Shown: positions 52,524 to 60,503 of the stretch, piece by piece
How positions within the stretch are numbered: position 1 is the first letter of the stretch
Layout: the number at the start of each line of letters is the position of its first letter
Origin: Chryseobacterium contaminans
GTDB lineage: Bacteria > Bacteroidota > Bacteroidia > Flavobacteriales > Weeksellaceae
Reading direction: 5' to 3'
DNA length: 61,809 bases
NCBI RefSeq assembly: GCF_001684955.1
Contig: NZ_MAYF01000068.1
Span: forward strand, 1 to 61,809
The notes under the pieces: generated by a model
What the model saw: the letters and a program-made list of their open reading frames with translations, nothing else
What the model was told of the DNA's origin: nothing
Database searches by the model: none
Position numbers and translations under genes: made by a program

Positions 52524-54644
52524 ATGCGAAAAACAATTTCTGTGAAAAAGCCCGATTTTAGTATATCTCCCCAGCAAAGAGAAATTTATAACTTTGAAAA
52601 AGACGGGTTAGAACTTAAATCATCTTATGAAAAAAAGGATGTAAAAGATGAATCGTTAACACAGACTTCTCCAGGCATTGAACCTTACCTGAGAGGCCCG
52701 TATTCCACCATGTATGTTCAAAAGCCATGGACGATCCGTCAGTATGCCGGTTTCTCCACAGCTGAAGAATCCAATGCCTTTTACAGAAGAAATCTTGCCG
52801 CCGGACAAAAAGGACTTTCCGTAGCCTTTGACCTTGCGACTCACAGAGGATATGATTCCGACCACGCAAGAGTTGTAGGGGATGTAGGAAAAGCCGGCGT
52901 AGCCATCGATTCAGTGGAAGATATGAAGATCCTTTTTAACGAAATTCCGTTAGACCAGATTTCCGTTTCCATGACAATGAATGGGGCCGTACTTCCAATC
53001 TTGTCTTTCTACATCGTAGCAGCAGAAGAACAAGGCGTAAAACAAGAACTGCTTTCAGGAACGATCCAGAATGATATTTTGAAAGAGTTCATGGTAAGAA
53101 ATACTTACATTTATCCACCTGCACCATCTATGAAGATCATTGCAGATATTTTTGAATACACTTCACAGAACATTCCGAAATTCAACTCTATTTCCATTTC
53201 AGGATACCATATGCAGGAAGCAGGAGCCACTCCGGTACTGGAAATGGCTTATACCCTTGCAGACGGCCTTGAATACGTAAGAACAGGAATTAAAGCAGGA
53301 ATGAACGTAGACGATTTCGCTCCACGTTTATCATTCTTCTGGGCAATCGGGATGAATCACTTCATGGAAATTGCTAAAATGCGTGCTGCAAGATATATAT
53401 GGGCTAACCTTTTAAAACAGTTTGACCCCAAGAATCCAAAATCTTTAGCATTAAGAACCCACTCCCAAACTTCAGGATGGTCATTAACAGAACAGGAGCC
53501 TTTCAATAATATCACAAGAACTGCCATTGAAGCATTATCTTCAGCATTAGGAGGAACACAATCATTACATACCAATGCGCTGGATGAAGCCATCGCTCTT
53601 CCTACTGATTATTCAGCTAAAATTGCAAGAAATACGCAAATCATCCTTCAGCAGGAAAGCGGAATTTGTGATGTAGTAGATCCGATGGGAGGAAGTAGCC
53701 TTGTAGAAAGCCTTACACAGCAGATGATTGAAGAAGCGATGAGGTATATTGATGAGGTGGAGCAGGAAGGTGGAATGACCAAAGCCATTGAAGCCGGTAT
53801 TCCGAAAATGAGAATTGAAGAAGCTGCCGCGAAAAAGCAGGCTAAGATCGATAGTGGGGAAGAATTCATCATTGGAGTAAACTCATTCAAATCATCTTTA
53901 AAACAAGATGAAATCGAGATTCTTGATATTGATAACACTGAAGTTCGTAGAAAGCAGATTGAACGATTAAATACCATCAAAGCAGAGAGAAGCTCTGAAG
54001 CTGTAACAGAAATCCTGAACGAAATTCGCGAAAGCGCGAAAACAGGAAAAGGAAACCTGCTGGCACTTTGTATTGAAGCTGCAAGAAGAAGAGCTACTCT
54101 TGGTGAAATGAGTGATGCCATGGAAGAAACATTCGGAAGATATAAAGCAAACATTAAAACAATCTCTGGAGTATACGCTATGAATGCCGGTAAAAATGAA
54201 TACTTTGAAAAAGCCCTTAATCTCACTCAAAAGTTTGAAGAAGAAGAAGGACGCCGCCCAAGAATTATGGTGGCTAAAATGGGACAGGATGGTCACGACA
54301 GAGGCGCAAAAGTAGTAGCAACCGCATTTGCTGATATGGGATTTGATGTTGACGTAGCTCCATTATTCCAGACTCCTGAAGAAGTGGCAAAACAGGCTGT
54401 AGAAAACGATATTCACATTCTGGGAGTATCTTCACTGGCTGCAGGGCACAAAACATTAGTTCCACAAGTAGTAGGAGAACTCAAAAAACTGGGTGCAGAT
54501 GATATTACCATCGTAGTAGGCGGGGTTATTCCACAGCAGGATTATGAATTTCTTTACGCCAACGGGGCAGATTTCATTTTTGGTCCTGGAACCAATCTGC
54601 CAAAATGTGCAGTGGAAATCCTGGAAAGATTTTTAGAAAACTAA
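52524..54644 (+). CDS. Methylmalonyl-CoA mutase, large (catalytic, B12-binding) subunit
   Basis: It isomerises methylmalonyl-CoA and succinyl-CoA with adenosylcobalamin. From ATG 52524 the protein has 706 residues. The barrel carries '[50 protein letters not shown]' and '[16 protein letters not shown]'. The C-terminal B12 domain has '[13 protein letters not shown]' with His591 as cobalt ligand, then '[14 protein letters not shown]' and '[10 protein letters not shown]'. Bacterial mutases are often heterodimers; no small-subunit gene is beside it here. MeaB, its GTPase chaperone, is at the end of the window, 6 kb away. Confidence 0.95.
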   Translation: MRKTISVKKPDFSISPQQREIYNFEKDGLELKSSYEKKDVKDESLTQTSPGIEPYLRGPYSTMYVQKPWTIRQYAGFSTAEESNAFYRRNLAAGQKGLSVAFDLATHRGYDSDHARVVGDVGKAGVAIDSVEDMKILFNEIPLDQISVSMTMNGAVLPILSFYIVAAEEQGVKQELLSGTIQNDILKEFMVRNTYIYPPAPSMKIIADIFEYTSQNIPKFNSISISGYHMQEAGATPVLEMAYTLADGLEYVRTGIKAGMNVDDFAPRLSFFWAIGMNHFMEIAKMRAARYIWANLLKQFDPKNPKSLALRTHSQTSGWSLTEQEPFNNITRTAIEALSSALGGTQSLHTNALDEAIALPTDYSAKIARNTQIILQQESGICDVVDPMGGSSLVESLTQQMIEEAMRYIDEVEQEGGMTKAIEAGIPKMRIEEAAAKKQAKIDSGEEFIIGVNSFKSSLKQDEIEILDIDNTEVRRKQIERLNTIKAERSSEAVTEILNEIRESAKTGKGNLLALCIEAARRRATLGEMSDAMEETFGRYKANIKTISGVYAMNAGKNEYFEKALNLTQKFEEEEGRRPRIMVAKMGQDGHDRGAKVVATAFADMGFDVDVAPLFQTPEEVAKQAVENDIHILGVSSLAAGHKTLVPQVVGELKKLGADDITIVVGGVIPQQDYEFLYANGADFIFGPGTNLPKCAVEILERFLEN

Positions 54645-54688
54645 TCCCAAAAAACTTTAATTTTCATCAGGAAATTAAAAGCATATCT

Positions 54689-55675
54689 ATGGGTTTAAAA
54701 AATAGACTAAAGCCTACGAAGAAAAAGCTGATTTTCTTCGTAGGCTTTCTCTTTACAGGGATTCTGATATTTGTTTTTGGAAAGAAAGAGGATCGAACTG
54801 TACAAAATTCACCTGTTCCTGCAGATAGCGTACAGGTTAAGCAACATTTATTAGCACTTACCCAGACTCCAAAATTCCGGAACCATAAAAATATAGATCA
54901 ATTAAATGCTGTTGCAGATTATATTCATCAAACATTCGGGATGTATAGTGACAGCGTTGGTTTTCAAAAATATAAGGTGGAGGGAAATGAATACAAAAAT
55001 ATAATCTGTTCCTTTGGAACTGAAAACAGTAAAAGAATAGTAATCGGAGCTCATTATGACGTTTGTGGAGACCAGCAGGGAGCAGACGATAACGCTACCG
55101 GAGTTACAGCACTTCTGGAGCTGGCAAGAATGCTTCAAAATCAAAAACTCCAGTATAGAGTGGATCTTGTTGCTTATACATTAGAAGAACCGCCTTATTT
55201 CAGAACAGAAAACATGGGCAGCTATGTTCATGCAAAATATTTAAAAGATAACAATATTGATGTATATGGAATGGCTAGTGTAGAAATGATCGGTTACTTT
55301 AAAGATGAAAAGGGATCTCAGGATTTTCCTATAAGTGTTCTTTCCTGGATTTATGGAAACAAAGGTGATTTTATTACTTTAGTGAAAAAGTTCAGTGGAG
55401 CAGGGCCGTTCGTAGGAAACTTTATAGATCATTTTAAGGAATCAAATCAGATAAAGGCAGAAACATTTCCGGCCCCAAAGTTTGTAGGTGGTGTAGACTA
55501 TTCCGATCATTTGAATTATTGGAAGTTTGATTTTCCGGCACTCATGATTACCGATACCTCCTTCTTTAGAAACAAAAACTATCACAAAACTACAGATACT
55601 TTGGAAACCCTTGATATCAAGAGAATGACTAAGGTTATAGACGCTATTTTCCTCAGTATTATTCACCTTAAGTGA
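54689..55675 (+). CDS. Membrane-anchored M28-family zinc peptidase
   Basis: From ATG 54689 the protein has 328 residues. An N-terminal membrane helix ('LIFFVGFLFTGILIFVFG', about 13-31) follows a basic start and could act as a signal anchor. The M28 ligand set is visible: His122 in 'GAHYDVCGD', Asp133/134 in 'GADDNATG', Glu166/167 in 'LEEPPYF' and His274 in 'DYSDHLNYW'. Aminopeptidases of this family release N-terminal residues. A 17-bp perfect inverted repeat lies inside the first twenty codons (54709-54748). The longer frame from 54605 overlaps the mutase gene and is unlikely. Confidence 0.88.
   Translation: MGLKNRLKPTKKKLIFFVGFLFTGILIFVFGKKEDRTVQNSPVPADSVQVKQHLLALTQTPKFRNHKNIDQLNAVADYIHQTFGMYSDSVGFQKYKVEGNEYKNIICSFGTENSKRIVIGAHYDVCGDQQGADDNATGVTALLELARMLQNQKLQYRVDLVAYTLEEPPYFRTENMGSYVHAKYLKDNNIDVYGMASVEMIGYFKDEKGSQDFPISVLSWIYGNKGDFITLVKKFSGAGPFVGNFIDHFKESNQIKAETFPAPKFVGGVDYSDHLNYWKFDFPALMITDTSFFRNKNYHKTTDTLETLDIKRMTKVIDAIFLSIIHLK
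54709..54748 (+). terminator. Perfect 17-bp inverted repeat inside the M28 peptidase CDS
   Basis: The arms AAAGCCTACGAAGAAAA and TTTTCTTCGTAGGCTTT surround a 6-base loop. It looks like a terminator of the upstream mutase gene, yet it encodes part of the basic N-terminus and membrane helix of the peptidase. The T tail is weak (CTCTTTA). Type given as terminator by structure only. Confidence 0.5.
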
Positions 55676-55684
55676 AAAAAAATA

Positions 55685-55714
55685 TTTGGATTATCAGAAA
55701 AATTAATATATTTG
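55685..55714 (+). promoter_or_regulatory. Promoter of the small leader/sRNA unit
   Basis: TTTG at 55685-55688, 18 bases, then TATATTTG at 55707-55714: a strong match to the Bacteroidota promoter, start near 55721. Confidence 0.7.
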
Positions 55715-55720
55715 CACCTG

Positions 55721-55888
55721 AAAATCAAGTTTAACCATTTAAAAACAACGAAGCAATGTTCAGAACTAATCAGAATTTTACAGTTGGATTACCCCTTATG
55801 GTGGTAAGGCTTCGCGGTTTGGTACATTCTTAGAATAATAGTACAATACAATATCAAAACCCGAAGTCGTAGAAATTTCGGGTTTTTT
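55721..55888 (+). ncRNA. Putative leader or small RNA upstream of the repair cluster
   Basis: The gap between 55676 and 56085 has its own promoter and a strong terminator that frame a transcript of about 168 bases. Within it 'CGAAGC' (55749) is complementary to 'GCTTCG' (55809), and 'TTACC' to 'GGTAA', enclosing a possible nested structure. A 25-codon ORF (55756-55833) lies inside. It may be an independent sRNA, a leader-peptide attenuator for the genes after 56086, or both. I do not recognise a known RNA family. Confidence 0.45.
55756..55833 (+). CDS. Putative 25-residue leader peptide
   Basis: ATG to TAG within the small transcript. It is rich in Leu and Val: four of each in residues 10-23, for example 'GLPLMVVRLRGLV'. 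Branched-chain-rich short ORFs before a terminator are typical of ilv/leu leader peptides, but no such operon follows. The start is well placed after the promoter (about 35 bases). Alternatively the ORF is chance inside an sRNA. Confidence 0.3.
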   Translation: MFRTNQNFTVGLPLMVVRLRGLVHS

Positions 55889-55890
55889 AT
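55856..55890 (+). terminator. Terminator of the small leader unit
   Basis: A 10-bp stem, AAAACCCGAA / TTCGGGTTTT, with an 11-base loop is followed by a T run, ending 200 bases before the next gene. Confidence 0.8.
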
Positions 55891-56001
55891 TGCGCAATAT
55901 TTCAAACCCACGTTTCCCCGAAATCTTTTTAAGTGTTTTTAAGAACAAAATAGTTGAGGCTATAACCTTAAAACTATACCTGTTCATCATTATTAATTCA
56001 T

Positions 56002-56059
56002 TCAACTAATATTTTAGTTGATTAAGGAAATAGATTAGAACAAATCTGGAATTCCGGAT
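56002..56059. promoter_or_regulatory. Two dyads upstream of the repair cluster
   Basis: TCAACTAA-TATT-TTAGTTGA (56002-56021) is a perfect 8-bp inverted repeat, and ATCTGGAATTCCGGAT (56044-56059) is a near-perfect palindrome centred on GGAATTCC. Both lie within 85 bases upstream of the first gene of the cluster and could be operators. No perfect -7 box is evident here. Confidence 0.35.
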
Positions 56060-56085
56060 CTTGTATATGATATCCTGTGTCTTAC

Positions 56086-56835
56086 ATGGAAAATGATAAC
56101 CTTCTGTCTTATCGGCTGAGAAGCCTGAGAAGCAGAAAAAGAACAATAAGAAAAGATGTAGAAAAACAGATAAGAAAAAAGTATCAACGTAGTAAAGAAC
56201 TTTGGAAGATAAGAAGAAACATTCCGTTAATTCCCTTAGATCAACCTTATCAGAAAGGATTTATTAGATTCTTTGTCGTAAGGGATGATGTAAAACGATC
56301 CAAAGACGGAGATTTTTTTGAAAGTATTTTGAAAAAAATAAATACTTCCATGTTTTCCGAGACCCGAAAATTCTTGCAAAAGAAGAAAAAATTCGGGCGA
56401 AGAATATATGTAGAAAAAAGACAGAAGCTTGATCGCATTTACTCATGGGAATGGGATCATCCAAAATACGGGTTCACAGCAAGAGAAAGACAGTTCTTTG
56501 CGAAACACGAAAGCTATTGCCCGAAAAGAAAGACATCTGAGATATACTACGAATTTACTGAGCCGTGGAGATTTACCCTGCGGATAAGACCTAATATGAT
56601 TACTCATTACAAACCGGTAGACTTAGCATTGGAAAAAGAGTATGCAGATTTGGAGTCTTATTTATGGCAGCATAAAGTTGTGGGAATTGTCAACAAAACA
56701 ATTCATGGTAAATCATATTCATGGAAATCAAAAAAAGAAGATACTCCTCTTATTAAAAGTAAAAAATACTTTCACTACAAAATGTCTGCAACAGAGATTG
56801 CAGAAAGTTTTTTGGACGAAAAGTCCATCATTTAA
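56086..56835 (+). CDS. Unknown basic protein directly upstream of rtcB
   Basis: From ATG 56086 (GTG 56077 in frame) the protein has 249 residues and is very basic and aromatic. The N-terminal ~50 residues are Arg/Lys-rich and helical ('RLRSLRSRKRTIRKDVEKQI'). Later come 'YSWEWDHPKYGFTARERQFFAKHESYCPKRK' and 'EPWRFTLRIRPNMITHYKPVDL'. I recognise no family. It ends 11 bases before rtcB, so it is very likely in the same operon, and its charge suggests RNA or ribosome binding. That role is inference from context. Confidence 0.75.
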   Translation: MENDNLLSYRLRSLRSRKRTIRKDVEKQIRKKYQRSKELWKIRRNIPLIPLDQPYQKGFIRFFVVRDDVKRSKDGDFFESILKKINTSMFSETRKFLQKKKKFGRRIYVEKRQKLDRIYSWEWDHPKYGFTARERQFFAKHESYCPKRKTSEIYYEFTEPWRFTLRIRPNMITHYKPVDLALEKEYADLESYLWQHKVVGIVNKTIHGKSYSWKSKKEDTPLIKSKKYFHYKMSATEIAESFLDEKSII

Positions 56836-56846
56836 AACAAAAAACA

Positions 56847-58238
56847 ATGGGAAATTTAAAACTAAAAGGAAAAGATATATTAAAACTGGGCTATCCAAAT
56901 AATCAAAGCGTAAACGTAGCCCTGGAAGTCATGAAGAGAAATTTTGCAACTAAGAATATCCATTATGTGAAATCTCTTTTAAAGGAAATTCTGATCAATC
57001 CGGAACAATTCGAAAAAGATTTGACTTTCGGACAGATTGCAGAAACCTTACTTTCATCCAAAAAAACAGAAAAAAGGATGCTGAATCCGCAGCGTGCAGA
57101 CTTTCATATCTTCGGGAATAATATCTCAGAAGAAGCGAAAAATCAGTTGTACACCGCACTAAAGCTTCCGGTTTCTGTTCAGGGCGCATTGATGCCTGAT
57201 GCTCATAGCGGCTATGGCCTTCCGATCGGAGGTGTTTTAGCCGTAGAAAATGCAGTAATTCCTTATGGAGTAGGAATGGACATCGGCTGTAGAATGAGCC
57301 TGAGTATTTTGGATACCCCCGTTTCATATCTGAATGGGGCGAGGGATAAATATGAAAAAGCCCTTGCCGAACATACAAAATTCGGGATGTATGAGACCCA
57401 TAAATCTCATATAGACCACGAAATCTTCGAGAGAGATACCTTTGATATGATTCCTATTCTGAGAAGATTAAAAGGAAAAGCTATCAAACAGATGGGATCT
57501 TCAGGAGGCGGAAATCACTTTGTGGAATTTGGAGAAGTGGAAATTACTGAGGAAGATGAACAAATCGGCTTACCGAAAGGTAAATACCTTGGAATTCTTT
57601 CACACAGCGGCTCACGCGGATTGGGAGCTGAGATTGCCCAATACTATTCAAGAGTAGCAGTAGAGCAATGCCCGTTACCTAAGGAAGCACAGCAATTCGC
57701 CTGGCTGGATTTGAGTACCCATCTTGGTTTGGAATATTGGACCGCAATGAACCTTGCAGGAGACTATGCTTCAGCCTGTCATGATGATATTCACAGAAGG
57801 CTGGTAAAAGCAGTAGGAGGAAGAGTAAAAGCCAGAATTGAGAACCATCACAACTTCGCATGGAAAGAAATTCACAACGGAAAAGAAGTGATTGTTCACA
57901 GAAAAGGAGCCACTCCGGCCAATGAAAATGAGTTAGGTATGATTCCGGGATCTATGACTGCCAAAGGATTTATTGTGCGTGGAAAAGGAAATCCGGATTC
58001 ACTGAACTCAGCTTCGCACGGAGCCGGTAGAGCACATTCAAGAGGAGAATGCCGAAGTCTTTTCACCCAAAATGACATCAAAAAAGAATTAAAGCTTAAA
58101 GATGTTACCCTAATGGGTGGAAATACAGAAGAAGCACCAATGGCTTATAAAGATATTTATGAAGTGATGAATGCACAAAGCGAACTGGTAGATATCCTGG
58201 GAACATTCCAGCCGAGAATTGTGAGAATGGACAGATAA
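56847..58238 (+). CDS. rtcB: RNA ligase RtcB (PrfH-associated)
   Basis: RtcB joins 2',3'-cyclic phosphate or 3'-phosphate RNA ends to 5'-OH ends with GTP and Mn2+. The 463-residue protein keeps the metal and active-site residues: Asp145/Cys148 in 'GVGMDIGCRMS', His224 in 'GGGNHFVEFGE', His253 in 'LSHSGSRG', the paired His in 'IENHHNFAW' and the guanylylated His351 in 'VHRKGATPA'. 'SHGAGRAHSR' near 391 is also conserved. A PrfH gene lies two genes downstream, a pairing known for the RtcB2 subtype that reseals 16S rRNA cleaved by ribotoxins. Confidence 0.95.
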   Translation: MGNLKLKGKDILKLGYPNNQSVNVALEVMKRNFATKNIHYVKSLLKEILINPEQFEKDLTFGQIAETLLSSKKTEKRMLNPQRADFHIFGNNISEEAKNQLYTALKLPVSVQGALMPDAHSGYGLPIGGVLAVENAVIPYGVGMDIGCRMSLSILDTPVSYLNGARDKYEKALAEHTKFGMYETHKSHIDHEIFERDTFDMIPILRRLKGKAIKQMGSSGGGNHFVEFGEVEITEEDEQIGLPKGKYLGILSHSGSRGLGAEIAQYYSRVAVEQCPLPKEAQQFAWLDLSTHLGLEYWTAMNLAGDYASACHDDIHRRLVKAVGGRVKARIENHHNFAWKEIHNGKEVIVHRKGATPANENELGMIPGSMTAKGFIVRGKGNPDSLNSASHGAGRAHSRGECRSLFTQNDIKKELKLKDVTLMGGNTEEAPMAYKDIYEVMNAQSELVDILGTFQPRIVRMDR

Positions 58239-58280
58239 ATGGTAGAAATGATTAGTTGGTAAGAATATTAATTAAGTGCC

Positions 58281-58314
58281 AAACCTTATAGGTTTCAAAA
58301 GCCTGTAAGGTTTT
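58281..58314. repeat. Intergenic palindromic repeat between rtcB and the nucleotidyltransferase-like gene
   Basis: AAACCTTATAGGTTT and AGCCTGTAAGGTTT can pair over about 13 bp (with T-G pairs) around a short loop. It lies in the 171-base gap after rtcB. Its sequence resembles a dispersed hairpin I have seen in flavobacterial intergenic regions. It may stabilise or partly terminate the rtcB transcript. Confidence 0.45.
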
Positions 58315-58409
58315 CATAAAAAGCATATCATATATCCAGCCTTTTATTAGTTAATCATTTGAAAAACAGTTTTCTGTAAAAAATAGAGTTATCAATTAAA
58401 AACAAAAAA

Positions 58410-58955
58410 ATGGGAGCACCTCATAACATAAAAAGATATGGAGAACTCTGGCCGGAATTTAGAATCCACTCAGGGCTTGAAATATTAGAAAAATTAAAAA
58501 ACAAAGTTATTATATCCGGCGGATGGGCATGGCACTTTATGTCTGAAAAAGGGCATACAGAATATAAACATGCTCATGATCATAAAGATATAGATGTTTT
58601 TGTAAAGAAAGAAAACGTAGCTGAAGTAGTCATCATTCTTCAACAAGAAGGGTTTCAGAAAGTCTGGACCCGCTACGACCATCTTCCGAGTGAAGAAAAC
58701 TTCAGACGCTATGAAAAAACAGTAGAATTGGAAAATGAAAAGTATCACAGAATCACCATCGATTTCTTTGAAAGAAATGATCTTGAAACAGTCGAATCTA
58801 ATGGATTTACAGTGGTAAAACCTGATCTTTTACTTTCATTCTACAGGAATATTCACTCCAGCGATAAATGCTGGGCAGTAATGGCTGCAAAAGAATTATT
58901 ACAAAAGGGAATAAATCCTGTTGGTCATCCCTTATTAAGTAAAATACCAGAATAA
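58410..58955 (+). CDS. Nucleotidyltransferase-fold protein (LinB/ANT-like)
   Basis: The 181-residue protein has the minimal nucleotidyltransferase pattern: 'VIISGGWAWHFM' (Gly37-Gly38) followed by 'HDHKDIDVFV' with Asp60 and Asp62 as likely metal ligands. The 'GGWA...HKDID' spacing recalls lincosamide and aminoglycoside nucleotidyltransferases (LinA/ANT(2'')-like). A third carboxylate may be Asp119 or a neighbour in 'RITIDFFERND'. It lies 2 bases before prfH, so it is cotranslated with it. Its substrate could be a damaged RNA end, a tRNA, an antibiotic or something else; context favours RNA repair but does not prove it. Confidence 0.7.
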   Translation: MGAPHNIKRYGELWPEFRIHSGLEILEKLKNKVIISGGWAWHFMSEKGHTEYKHAHDHKDIDVFVKKENVAEVVIILQQEGFQKVWTRYDHLPSEENFRRYEKTVELENEKYHRITIDFFERNDLETVESNGFTVVKPDLLLSFYRNIHSSDKCWAVMAAKELLQKGINPVGHPLLSKIPE

Positions 58956-58957
58956 CA

Positions 58958-59656
58958 ATGGAAAAATTAATACAGATCACTTCAGGAAGAGGACCTTTAG
59001 AATGCCAATGGGTAGTATCTAAGGTTTTGAAAGCTTTTCTTGAAGAAACAAAAGATAATAATATAGATTGCGAGATTATTCATCGGGAGAATGGAGATGT
59101 AAATATGACTGTGAAATCAATAACCGTGCTTCTGAAAGGAAAGAAGCTCGATGAGTTCTTGAAAACATGGTTAGGAACAATTTGCTGGGAAGGAAAAAGT
59201 ACATTCAGGAAACTGCATAAAAGGAGCAAATGGTTCATCGGTATATTCGAGTTGGAGAATCTGGAAGCGGTAAATTTCAATGAAAGAGATATCAGGTTTC
59301 AGACCGCCAGAAGCCAGGGAAGCGGCGGGCAGAATGTCAATAAAGTAAATACAGCCGTTCGTGCCATTCATATACCCACCAATGAATCCGTATTTGTACA
59401 GGATACAAGATCTCAGTTGCAGAATAAAAATTTATCTGTTATCAGATTAAAAGAAAAAGTAATGGGAACTTATATTCAGCAGTTGGAGCATAGAATGAAA
59501 GAAACCTGGAACCAACATCTTCAGGTAGAACGCGGGAATCCGGTCCGCACATTCTCCGGAACAGATTTTAAAAGTAATTATCAGGATAAATCCTATAAAA
59601 AACAAAGGAATGCCCTTAAACAGAATTTAAAAAATTACAGTAATGACCTTAACTAA
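58958..59656 (+). CDS. prfH: Peptide chain release factor homologue PrfH
   Basis: The 232-residue protein has the PrfH opening 'QITSGRGPLECQWVVSKVL' and the catalytic GGQ loop at 123-125 ('[16 protein letters not shown]'). A basic C-terminus follows ('YKKQRNALKQNLKNYSND'). It lacks the stop-codon-reading domain of RF1/RF2. Known PrfH proteins release the nascent peptide from ribosomes with a cleaved decoding centre, after which the partner RtcB reseals the rRNA. It overlaps the next gene by 14 bases. Confidence 0.93.
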   Translation: MEKLIQITSGRGPLECQWVVSKVLKAFLEETKDNNIDCEIIHRENGDVNMTVKSITVLLKGKKLDEFLKTWLGTICWEGKSTFRKLHKRSKWFIGIFELENLEAVNFNERDIRFQTARSQGSGGQNVNKVNTAVRAIHIPTNESVFVQDTRSQLQNKNLSVIRLKEKVMGTYIQQLEHRMKETWNQHLQVERGNPVRTFSGTDFKSNYQDKSYKKQRNALKQNLKNYSNDLN

Positions 59657-60149
59657 AAATAAATACTATTTTGAAGCTCTGGACTACTTTCCTTACAACA
59701 TGTCCGAATGTCTGGATGCTCTTAACTATGCTCTTTCCTATGAACCTGAAGATGCAGACAGCCTATGTCTGATGGGAAGAGTATATTCAGAAGTGTTAAG
59801 AGACTATGAAACAGCAAAAAAATATTTTGAAGAAGCCATGCAGAGCAATATTGGGAATGTGAATACACCTAAATATTATATTGAATGTCTGTTAAGCAAT
59901 GAAGACTATGAAGAAGCAGGAAAACTCATTGATTATGCTCTAAAAATGAAGGGTATAGATAAAGCAGAAATTTTTAATTGCAAATCTCTTTTACTGGAAA
60001 GAAAAGGAGAATATAAACAAGCCATGGAACAGCTTAAAGAGGCAAAAAAGTTCAGTTTTTACAGAAGTACACTTGAAATTTTAGAGGACAGGGAGAAATT
60101 GATTCAGAATAAGATGCCTAAGACAAGAACAAGGAAAAAAGCAGAGTAA
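59643..60149 (+). CDS. TPR-like protein coupled to prfH
   Basis: The 168-residue protein has helical repeat pairs: 'CLDALNYALSYEPEDADSLCLMGRVYSEVLRDYETAKKYFEEAM', 'YYIECLLSNEDYEEAGKLIDYALKM' and 'CKSLLLERKGEYKQAMEQLKEAKKF'. The end is basic ('KTRTRKKAE'). It has no signal peptide, so it is cytoplasmic. Its start overlaps the end of prfH by 14 bases, indicating translational coupling. It may scaffold the repair proteins or bind the ribosome; that is inference. Confidence 0.78.
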   Translation: MTLTKNKYYFEALDYFPYNMSECLDALNYALSYEPEDADSLCLMGRVYSEVLRDYETAKKYFEEAMQSNIGNVNTPKYYIECLLSNEDYEEAGKLIDYALKMKGIDKAEIFNCKSLLLERKGEYKQAMEQLKEAKKFSFYRSTLEILEDREKLIQNKMPKTRTRKKAE

Positions 60150-60169
60150 TGCAATCTTTTAATTAAAGA

Positions 60170-60200
60170 AAATAAGCTTTCATTTGAAAGCTTATTTTTT
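60170..60200. terminator. Bidirectional terminator between convergent genes
   Basis: AAATAAGCTTTCA / TGAAAGCTTATTT form a 13-bp inverted repeat with a minimal loop and T-rich flank, between the TPR gene (+) and cytochrome gene (-). Confidence 0.8.
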
Positions 60201-60479
60201 ATTAACAGAGATCAGATAGTCATAAACCATTTGATGTTGATCATCACTAAGCTTGGCTTTAGGAGCCATTCTGCTTAGAGTGTTGATCCAGCCCTGGTTG
60301 TCATGCTTGGTAGGTTCCGGCAGTTTATGGCATTTTGCACAGGAATTTTCAAAAATGGTTTTTCCTTGTGCCAACTGCTCGGATGAGGTATACTTAGGAC
60401 CTGTTACAGCCGTACTTTTAGGACCGCAGGATACCAGAAATGCTGATGCTGCAATGCCGCTTAAGATTAACTTTTTCAT
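60192..60479 (-). CDS. c-type cytochrome lipoprotein
   Basis: The 95-residue protein has a lipobox 'FLVSC' (Cys 18) and a single haem c motif 'CAKCH' in 'TIFENSCAKCHKLPEP'. A Met in 'LSRMAPKAKL' is the likely sixth ligand. It is a small electron carrier anchored in a membrane facing the periplasm. It is a close paralogue of the gene at 60504, 24 bases upstream on the same strand, and probably forms an operon with it. Confidence 0.88.
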   Translation of the reverse strand: MKKLILSGIAASAFLVSCGPKSTAVTGPKYTSSEQLAQGKTIFENSCAKCHKLPEPTKHDNQGWINTLSRMAPKAKLSDDQHQMVYDYLISVNKK

Positions 60480-60503
60480 ACCTTTATTATTTTGTTGGGT
60501 GAA

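Noticed and set aside
53648..54226. Minus-strand ORF of 192 codons
   Set aside because: It lies entirely inside the methylmalonyl-CoA mutase gene and is Ser/Leu-rich, as expected of an antisense frame.
55796..56005. Minus-strand ORF of 69 codons overlapping the small leader unit
   Set aside because: It runs antisense to a strong promoter-terminator unit, covers the terminator, and has no good start context or recognisable fold.
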